From CAYWNK01 sp964459495 (GTDB taxonomy: Bacteria; Planctomycetota; UBA1135; GCA-002686595): a stretch of 64,000 bases of DNA. How positions within the stretch are numbered: the stretch's first letter is position 1; every line of letters starts with the position of its first letter. A model generated the notes under the pieces. The model made no database searches. It saw nothing but the letters and a program-made list of their open reading frames with translations, and was not told where the DNA came from. A program made the position numbers and the translations under genes. The DNA lies in NCBI GenBank assembly GCA_964459495.1, contig CAYWNK010000002.1:43028-107027 (forward strand). Reading direction: 5' to 3'. Positions 57,901 to 64,000 of the stretch are shown here, one piece after another.

Positions 57901-60900
57901 TAGAGGAAGTCTCCGTTGGGCTCAGCCGCGACGATCTTGTTTAGCTCCTCCTCGGCGCTGACAAGATCCGTCACCGCTAGGTGATAGGCCGCGCGGTAGA
58001 GACCACCCCGAAGTCCGCCGTGCTCTTCCGCGGACGCGAAGATCTGATCCTTCGATGCAACCGGATCCGGCAGCCGCTGGATCACCATCGGCAACAGCTT
58101 GAAGAACGCCAGCTTCCCCGAGCGACCATTCGCCTTTTCAAAGCGCTTCCAAGCCTGATCGAAAGCCTTGGACGGGTCCCCCGCCAGGAGATAGAGCGCC
58201 TCAAGCCGCTGCTGCGCCTCTTCGGAATTCCACTGGCCGCCGCCGAGGGCTTCGATTTCGCCCTCGAGCAGCACACGCGCCTTCTCGTAGTCGCCCTTTT
58301 GGATGTACCACGATGACGGCGCATAGTCCGACCAACCGCCGGACTGCACGTCGAACGCATCCTCGAACAGCGCGTCGACGGCTTCCGTCTCGCCGCGCGA
58401 ATGGGCCCAATTCGCTAGCTGGACCGAGATCGCAAACTTCCTCTCGTCACTCGACTTCAGCCGCCCACGCTGCTCCCGCAGAGCCTCTTCGAGCTCATCG
58501 TGCAGGCCTAAAACCGTGAGACACGCCACGATTCGGTCCTTGATCTCCTCGCGGAACGGAGCAAGCTCCTCTGCGGAGCGGTACTCCACCAGCGCCTCGT
58601 CGAACCGACGCTCTTTCTCGAGCCGCTTCGCGAACTTCATCCGCGCCCGCACATTCTTCGGGTTGTCTTGCGCTTCCGCGCGCAGGTCGTCCAGGGTGAT
58701 CGTACGGTCCATCCCCATACGCGCTTCGAGGCTATCGAGCTCTCGCTCGACTTGCTGGCGGTAGTACTCGTAGCTCCGGTTGCGGTTGAACAGGTCCGTA
58801 TAGACCTTGTGGGCCTCGTCGTAGGACTGGGCTTTCACCAGTGCCTTGGCGTACTCCATCCCCGTCGTGTTGTCGGTCGGGTTGTAGCTGTGAAGCAGGC
58901 GCAGCAGCGGCACCGCATCCCTGCCAAGCTGGTACCGCAAAATCAGCTGCTGGATCGTGCGCCCCATGTAGCGGAACGAAGATGCGTCCTCCCGCGCCAT
59001 CTGACGCAACAGCCGGGTCGCATCGGAAGCGCGGTTCTCGTCCAAGTAGAGCTTCAGGATCGCCGCATAGTTCTCCGAGACGTTGTGCAGGCCCGGCGCG
59101 CGGCCGTAGCCTCCGCGACCGAGACGCGTGATCGAGTAATCTTCGGACGCCACACCAGAGGGGCGCACCGGGTTCACCAGCCGGCCGGGCGGTCGCTGGG
59201 GTCGCGACATGCGCTGATTCAGCACGCGCTTGCGAGCGATGATTTGCTCGTGCACGCCAATCGCTGCATCGACATCCCCTGCGCGCTGGTGCAGGTGTGC
59301 CACGTTGAGCGCCAGCTTGAAGTCGTTGGGCAGCCTTTCGGACACCTCCCCATAGAGCTCGAGTACCCCTTCCCAGTCCTTCTGCAGCTGGCGCACCGTC
59401 GCGCGCTGCACCCCGAGGTTGCGCCACTCGCGCAGGGCCGGATCTTCCTCGTCACCGGGAGTGATCGATTCCCCGCTTGGCAGCTGCACCTCGATCGCTT
59501 CCATCGCGTCCGCGTAGCGTTGCTCTGCGGATTCGAACCCTCCGTTCGTGGTCAGCAGCAGCTCCGCCTGATTCACCGCGCCGTAGGCCAGAAACAAATC
59601 GCATGCCTCGTCGAACTCCCCGCGCTTCTCAAGGATCCGGGCCAGGTTTTGTACGTCCCGAGTGATAGATGACGCCCAGGACCGGTTGAACCCCAGCAAG
59701 GGGTCCGATTCCAGCTCCTTCTCCAAGTCCAGGATCCGCCGGTACACGACCTCCGCCGCTTCGTGCTGTTCTTCCTCGAACAGCGTGCGCGCGATCAAGG
59801 ACCAGCGCGCCAGGCATTCCGGGTTCTCCGGTTCGAGCTCGGCGATGACGGCTTGGCCCTCGTCGTCACGGTCCAGGCGGAATAGACAGCCCGCCAGGGC
59901 GACGCGCGCCCCGTCGGCCCGCGCTGGGACGCCCGGCCCCCAACTCAGATAGGTGTCCCCCTGATTCTGAATCCAGAAAAGCCGGCGCAAGGTTTCGTCG
60001 CGTACCCGGCGTTGCACGTGAACCGCAAAGTCGCTGAGGGTGCGGTTCTTGCTGGACCGAAAGCGAATCTCCTTTGCCTGGCGCTCGGACTCTAGGCGCT
60101 CAGGTGTGTCGAGCATCGGAATCACTCGCTGGAAGTTCTCCACGGCTGCCGCATAGTCCTTTTCCGCCCGCTGCACCGAGGCCAAAGCCACCAGGAGCTC
60201 CGCGGACTCCGGGTGCTGGGTCACCCCAAATTCCAGGGCCACCCGCAGCTCCGCGTCACGCACCAGCGCTCCCAGCAGCTTGGCCTTGCGGAGGTGATTG
60301 ATCGGTGTATTGCCTCCTTCCTCGCCAAGCTCCGCTTCGACCGCCGCCAGCTGCGCCTCGGCAAAGCGCGAGTCCTCGCGATGCAGGCCCCCTTCGAGGC
60401 TGTACAGGTAGTTGATCCACGACTCCTCGGTGTAGCCCGGGGGAATCCGCCCTGAGGTCTCGACCGCTGTCCGCATGTTGTCCAGCAGCTCGTAGGCCTT
60501 AGGCGCCGAGTCCTCGACCTGATCGAAGACCCACCAGATGCCGGTCAAGAGCTGTGCATTCGAGGGCTGCAGGCGCGACTCGGCTACGCCAAGGTCCAAG
60601 AACTCGCGGATGTAACCTTTGGTCTCGAAGTACTGCTGAATGTCACCCAGGCGGCTGGCGTAGCGCTGGTTGCCCGCCTGCTGCCAATAGGTCCGGTAGC
60701 TGGACGACCAGGGACTCTTGTCCTCATCGACCACCGTCTCATCGGGCTCGTTCTCCTCCGGCTCATCCACGCGCACCATCGCAAACAGGCGATGACCGAT
60801 CTCGAGTGCCTCATCCTTGCGGCCTAGATCGTGGTAGAGATTCCCCAAGCGAGTCAGCACTCGCCAGGAATCCCCCTGCAGGGCCAGCATGCGCTCAAGC

Positions 60901-63683
60901 GTTTCCGCCGCAGAGCCGCGGTCGCCAATGTCTTCTTGGATTTGAGCGAGCTGCAGCATCATTCGCCCCACGCCCACGCCGCCGGCCACGCCCTTTTCCA
61001 GGACGGCCGCCGCCTCCTCCGGCAGATCGTGCTTGCGGTACAGACGCGCGACCTGTTGAAGGTCGTGGACGCCGGCCAGGAGCTGCTTGGCGCGCTCGAG
61101 GTCGCCCGACTCCATGCAGGCACCAGCGATGTCCACCGATAGCATCTGGTGGTTCGCCTTCGGCAGCTTCCAAAGTGCCTCGTAGTCGAGAATCGCCTCG
61201 CCAAAGCGCTCCATCAGCGTGTAGAGCTTAGCGCGCTGGCGAAGCAGCGCTGGCTCCCGTGGCTGCAAGATGATCAGGCCGTCGAGCACCTCGATCGCCA
61301 GCTCGTATTCCAGCTCACGCTCGTAAATATCCGTCAAGGTCAACGGCGCCTCGAGGTCATAAGGGTTCTCCTCGACGCGAGCGCGCAGTGCCGCAACCTC
61401 GGAATCCAGCCGGCCCCCCTCGCTGAGCAGCAGGTAGTAGCCCTTGCGCGCTAGCTTCTGCACGCTTTCCTCCCGGGAGCCGATGGCCTCCAACACGTGC
61501 TCGCGCGCCTTTTCCCATTCACCGCGCTGCCGGTAGGCGTCGGCCAGATCCATCCGCACGCGCCCGTCATCGGGCTTGAGCCGCACCGCCTGCTGCCGGC
61601 ACTCGATCACCTTGTCCCACAGGCCGAGACGCTTGTAGGCGTCAGCGACCTCTTGAAACGCCGCCGGGTTGTCCGGGGCTGCGGCCAAAATCTCGTCGTA
61701 GCAGGCGAAGGCTTCTTCCTGGTTGAGCAGGGCCAGGTGAATGTCCGCCACCTCCTTCAGATAGCGCCGTCTCGCCTGGGGCTGTCGTTCGATCAGAGCT
61801 GCGTATTGATCGAGGGCGAGCTGATGATCCCCGCGCTCCTCGTACAGGCGCGCAAGCGCCTTGCGGGCATCTTCCTGCCCTCCGTCGAGCTCGACCAGCT
61901 GCTCATACAGTTGGATCGCAGTATCGGGATCGCGGCGGCCCACGTGCATCTTGCCCAGCACAAGGTAGGGCGCGCGGTCCGTCGAACCCGCGTCGATGGC
62001 CGATTGCTCGCGCTCGGCAAGCTCCTCCATTCGCTCGGCCTTGCGGAACAGCCGGACGAGCCGGTCGACGGCGCTCGTGCGCAGTCCGGATTCTTCGGCT
62101 CGATTGATCACGTCGTGCAGCACGTCCCCGGCCCGATCGAAGTTGCCCTCACGGATCAGCAGGTCCGCGAGCCGTCCCAGCAGCTTGGGCGCCCCAGGAT
62201 CGATTTCCAGGGCCGCTTCGATCGCCCCCCGTGCGCGGCCATGCTCCCCAAACTCTGACCACAGGCCGGCTAGCTCCTCCAACCGCGCCGCGCTTCCCGC
62301 CGCCGCCGCCTCGGCCCGCTCCAAGAGCGGTGCAATTCCGTCTTTGCGTCCGCGCACAGCCATCAGAGACGCGAGATCGCCAAAGTGCCGCAGCTCGTTC
62401 GGCTCCAGTGCGATCGCCTTCTCGTACATCGCCACCGCATCGTCGACCTGGTCGTACAGCGCGTAGAAGGAGGCGAGGCGCACGCACAGGCCCGGATCGG
62501 TCAACCTTTGTTCCAGCGTCCGGTTCCACTGGCGCTTGGCCGCCTCAAAGCGCCCCTCGGACGCCAGGACCCGGCCCAGCTCCAGGTAGAGGTCGAGCTC
62601 CTCGGGCTGCTCAGCCAGGATGCGCTGATACTCAGCGACCACGCCATCGGTGTCTCCGATGCGCGCCAGCACATCGATGCGGTGGCGCGACAGGGCCAGG
62701 TCCGAGGGAAAAGCCTCCGCGGCCGAGCCCAAGACCTCCGCCGCCTCCTCGAAGCGCTGGTTCTCCTCGAGAGCCGTGGCGTGAAACTCACGCGCGTCCA
62801 GATCCCCGGGACTGGCCTCGGCGTCGGCCGCAGCCTGCTCGGCCATCGCCTCCAGGGTCCCGGTACGCCGGTGGATCGCCACCACGCGCCCCACCAGGTC
62901 GCGCTTGAGCCAGTTCCCCCGCCCCATCGAATCAATCGCTCGAGCGTAGGTCTCCAGCGCGGTGTCGATCTGCTGCAGCCGCTCCTGCAGACGTCCCATC
63001 TCGCTCATCACCTTGCAGCGCTTGGCGGTGTCCTCCCCCGCCAGCTGCTCGGCCACCGCGAACTCGTCCAACGCCTCGGCGTGCAGACCATGGAAGGCCA
63101 ACTCGGTGGATGCCTCGAGCCGTAGATGGAAATTGTCCGGCTCCAGCTCCGCCAGGGCCTTGAACGCGCCGGCAGCCTTCTGCCGCTCCCCCGCATTGAG
63201 GTATGCCTGCCCGCGCTTGGAGTGCAGCGACTCCAGCACTTTGCGGTCATCGGTCAACTCGACAGCCTCATCGAGGGCTACCATCGCCTCTTTCGTCTGC
63301 CCGCGCTTCAGCTCCAGGGTGCCGATCAGCTTCAGCAGCAGCACGTCCCGCTCTTCCAGCCCGTAGAGAGCCTCGAGCGCCTCAGCCTCACGCTCGGTGC
63401 GCGCGTAGAGCCGCGCCAGCACGACACGATCCGCCAGCCCTGCGCCGGGCGCAGCGACCTTACCCTCGAATTCCTCGACCAGCCCCGGCAGCGCATTCAG
63501 GGCCACCGCGGCCTCGATCAGCTTGTCGAAGGCCCAGTCGTGGTAGGGCTTGCGTGCGAGGTACTTCTTGTAGCTCTGAACCTGTTTCGCAGGATCCGGC
63601 CCGTCCTGAAGGGCCAGGGCCGATTCTACGGGCAAAGCGAGAGCGACGAGCGCAAGGGCGATCAAGAGACGCATGGCAGGCAT
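54942..63683 (-). CDS. Giant exported TPR-repeat protein (2,913 residues)
   Basis: The gene is 8.7 kb without internal stop. From ATG 63683 (or 63674) the start is a signal peptide (RLLIALALVALALPVESALA), so the repeats lie outside the cytoplasm. Nearly the whole protein consists of TPR helical pairs, for example LVEEFEGKVAAPGAGLADRV, LELGRVLASEGRFEAAKRQW, ALARLYEERGDHQLALDQYA, RMKFAKRLEKERRFDEALVE and LNKLAETYIELERYEEAVPH. Two non-repeat stretches stand out: an Arg/Pro/Gly linker near residues 1,488-1,540 (RPQRPPGRLVNPVRPSG) and a Tyr/Trp-rich stretch near 2,420-2,475 (YNYSYYNSP, WWFNQHGLF, WFDPWSSGWN). It is the first gene of the seven-gene MoxR-VWA operon and probably a scaffold for large assemblies. 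Confidence 0.9.
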   Translation of the reverse strand: MPAMRLLIALALVALALPVESALALQDGPDPAKQVQSYKKYLARKPYHDWAFDKLIEAAVALNALPGLVEEFEGKVAAPGAGLADRVVLARLYARTEREAEALEALYGLEERDVLLLKLIGTLELKRGQTKEAMVALDEAVELTDDRKVLESLHSKRGQAYLNAGERQKAAGAFKALAELEPDNFHLRLEASTELAFHGLHAEALDEFAVAEQLAGEDTAKRCKVMSEMGRLQERLQQIDTALETYARAIDSMGRGNWLKRDLVGRVVAIHRRTGTLEAMAEQAAADAEASPGDLDAREFHATALEENQRFEEAAEVLGSAAEAFPSDLALSRHRIDVLARIGDTDGVVAEYQRILAEQPEELDLYLELGRVLASEGRFEAAKRQWNRTLEQRLTDPGLCVRLASFYALYDQVDDAVAMYEKAIALEPNELRHFGDLASLMAVRGRKDGIAPLLERAEAAAAGSAARLEELAGLWSEFGEHGRARGAIEAALEIDPGAPKLLGRLADLLIREGNFDRAGDVLHDVINRAEESGLRTSAVDRLVRLFRKAERMEELAEREQSAIDAGSTDRAPYLVLGKMHVGRRDPDTAIQLYEQLVELDGGQEDARKALARLYEERGDHQLALDQYAALIERQPQARRRYLKEVADIHLALLNQEEAFACYDEILAAAPDNPAAFQEVADAYKRLGLWDKVIECRQQAVRLKPDDGRVRMDLADAYRQRGEWEKAREHVLEAIGSREESVQKLARKGYYLLLSEGGRLDSEVAALRARVEENPYDLEAPLTLTDIYERELEYELAIEVLDGLIILQPREPALLRQRAKLYTLMERFGEAILDYEALWKLPKANHQMLSVDIAGACMESGDLERAKQLLAGVHDLQQVARLYRKHDLPEEAAAVLEKGVAGGVGVGRMMLQLAQIQEDIGDRGSAAETLERMLALQGDSWRVLTRLGNLYHDLGRKDEALEIGHRLFAMVRVDEPEENEPDETVVDEDKSPWSSSYRTYWQQAGNQRYASRLGDIQQYFETKGYIREFLDLGVAESRLQPSNAQLLTGIWWVFDQVEDSAPKAYELLDNMRTAVETSGRIPPGYTEESWINYLYSLEGGLHREDSRFAEAQLAAVEAELGEEGGNTPINHLRKAKLLGALVRDAELRVALEFGVTQHPESAELLVALASVQRAEKDYAAAVENFQRVIPMLDTPERLESERQAKEIRFRSSKNRTLSDFAVHVQRRVRDETLRRLFWIQNQGDTYLSWGPGVPARADGARVALAGCLFRLDRDDEGQAVIAELEPENPECLARWSLIARTLFEEEQHEAAEVVYRRILDLEKELESDPLLGFNRSWASSITRDVQNLARILEKRGEFDEACDLFLAYGAVNQAELLLTTNGGFESAEQRYADAMEAIEVQLPSGESITPGDEEDPALREWRNLGVQRATVRQLQKDWEGVLELYGEVSERLPNDFKLALNVAHLHQRAGDVDAAIGVHEQIIARKRVLNQRMSRPQRPPGRLVNPVRPSGVASEDYSITRLGRGGYGRAPGLHNVSENYAAILKLYLDENRASDATRLLRQMAREDASSFRYMGRTIQQLILRYQLGRDAVPLLRLLHSYNPTDNTTGMEYAKALVKAQSYDEAHKVYTDLFNRNRSYEYYRQQVERELDSLEARMGMDRTITLDDLRAEAQDNPKNVRARMKFAKRLEKERRFDEALVEYRSAEELAPFREEIKDRIVACLTVLGLHDELEEALREQRGRLKSSDERKFAISVQLANWAHSRGETEAVDALFEDAFDVQSGGWSDYAPSSWYIQKGDYEKARVLLEGEIEALGGGQWNSEEAQQRLEALYLLAGDPSKAFDQAWKRFEKANGRSGKLAFFKLLPMVIQRLPDPVASKDQIFASAEEHGGLRGGLYRAAYHLAVTDLVSAEEELNKIVAAEPNGDFLYVALMQLALERKDVEAAYGYLEQIEEVVSLSRSRRVNTAIGSVDERKAHAQAKASLMLEMGREDEAWEEFEQLYSEGEKDEMRRVMPVLYARYERYNKAAEILQDRIDEEGEQQYQLLTQLAGYMRQLDQPEKAIELLGRALILSGRNTSVRTTLMAAHRENGTLEEYFGELQAEAGADTSDEQLQRALLNLAMELGEEDVALEAASRVAERADDAASMKAFLMRQHAAGGDLEQAEALQEELLAAGDASARKTAAANLAWRSIEEGNLERAIALISDAYDDADPLQLQQRLAHYYRQAEDWDGLLGCADAQLALAPMDIAAHTTRIEALGELKRWEEAIDQIYVVLEEPKLESSWLGYVQKLGYLSTRFDELARQQGRLDEDADDSAAVRRLAWVSSARREVGPAMAMLEHVLAEDPADRLAMRLLWPLQRQTEQYEEAQATLLNLIDELDREQGVQINAWRLSNEINNHRRQLGVLDFLQGDWGAGREWWGQPLGTRYKPVETYNYSYYNSPIDASPSWWFNQHGLFEDYIDFSRLQAWFDPWSSGWNGARILEARFRMGEREQALEGLWNKVAKPGAGLVSRAGSSYRYYSFGSSGDVSFEWQLLVQLWEEEGRLEDLVARVEGRLEINPDDTTMEGLRSYIRRIQEDWDPLLAGAELDLEEKPEDKALLNKLAETYIELERYEEAVPHLERLIRLERGKVQADSGWVYRSQRVTAASAKRLLFGWGGGSSTNSMVTSFYEDSSSGTGQEESRLRRQLMAAYRKLGKAEEADRLEAAELALAPFEHQSLASRCLTLAQAYSAFESAADVQRLCDRAVELDPEIGPRAWRIASNYFARIEDSARRAEYALLVLPELDEVIEEAPFDSSPLVTRANWKLDSIGDADGARADALAALALDPLAIPPRHVLGRALLDLDRGPEALDVLLEAERLSLALGLTQHSDLHFGLGRALMPTEPERAARYLRRGLAASRNHEDAEIARTLLD

Positions 63684-64000
63684 GGTCGGGGTGCGGGCGC
63701 GCCCCAGGGCGCACAGGGAGGGGTAGAAGACGAAATTGTAGGGTGACACGCCGAGTCGGGGGCCCCTCCCGACCGCCGGAGCCGGGGATGACTACCTGCG
63801 GCCCCCTAGGCTGTTACGTAAGGATTCGAGACGAAGCAGGGTCGGCTTTCTTCCCCGATTCTGACACCTCACCGAAGACGACGGGAGAGGTCTGGAGGCG
63901 TGAGACTGTTTTGCCGTCCTTCGACCGCAAGCATGCGCTGGGCCAGCCTGGCCCATCCCCACGCTCGAGGCACATCGAGCCCCTTCGCCCCCCCCACACC
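63684..64000. other. Right-edge gap upstream of the giant TPR gene
   Basis: I see no gene in these 317 bases. A TACAAT on the minus strand (63740-63735), 52 bases before the TPR start, could be a -10 box of the operon promoter, but there is no good -35 element at the expected distance. A minus frame entering from the edge near 63999 has no support. Confidence 0.4.

Overview
The window is a GC-rich, bacterial chromosomal stretch with dense coding on both strands. I infer a member of the Planctomycetota. The reasons are the many secreted proteins and lipoproteins of unknown role, a secreted protein opening with a CPCGN cysteine module of a type I recall from that phylum, a MoxR/DUF58/BatA/VWA cluster joined to very long TPR proteins, and a BlaI-M56 pair. 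I saw no phage, IS element, integron or CRISPR array. This assignment is from memory of families, not from a search. Layout, left to right. 1-690 is the start of a metallophosphoesterase-like lipoprotein that runs off the left edge. 781-6264 holds a DUF2459 gene facing a BlaI / M56-metallopeptidase / acidic coiled-coil operon, with a palindromic BlaI-type operator between them and a strong hairpin after the operon. 6468-8807 is a transketolase-like enzyme, separated from two convergent secreted-protein genes (8908-11992) by an inverted repeat with a 41-bp stem. 12230-17611 carries DUF1579, a large secreted protein, a HEAT-repeat protein and an AraC/GyrI-like regulator paired with free-methionine-sulfoxide reductase (17619-18101). 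18187-24667 is a four-gene RND metal-type efflux operon led by a histidine-rich exported protein. 24936-27050 is an Ig-like/propeller lipoprotein. 27129-29960 is a three-gene metabolic run (glycerophosphodiesterase, EEP hydrolase, class V aminotransferase), divergent from 30017-35401: glycosyltransferase, RoxA-like dihaem cytochrome c, histidine phosphatase, MltA-like protein, MOSC protein and a small acidic protein. 35398-40796 has a TPR lipoprotein, a HAD-MoxR pair, a split glutamine-dependent NAD synthetase (nitrilase plus NadE) and small unknowns. 41026-43547 is an ECF sigma / zinc-finger anti-sigma / RseB-like operon with a consensus-like autoregulatory promoter. 43829-46577 holds a thrombospondin-type-3-like protein with no normal start codon, tRNA-Arg(CCG), a small lipoprotein and an exported 16-residue-repeat protein. 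46834-63683 is one long minus-strand operon: a 2,913-residue TPR protein, a membrane coiled-coil protein, a small charged protein, MoxR, DUF58, a BatA-type VWA protein and a VWA/glutamine-amidotransferase-like protein. Working together: two modules look like envelope-stress signalling, namely the BlaI-M56 unit and the ECF sigma / anti-sigma / RseB unit. The MoxR-VWA operon is probably an envelope-associated chaperone or assembly machine scaffolded by TPR proteins. Several adjacent genes overlap by ATGA or similar, indicating translational coupling. Most start sites were chosen by reading for signal peptides, overlaps and Shine-Dalgarno-like sequence, and alternatives are given where they matter.
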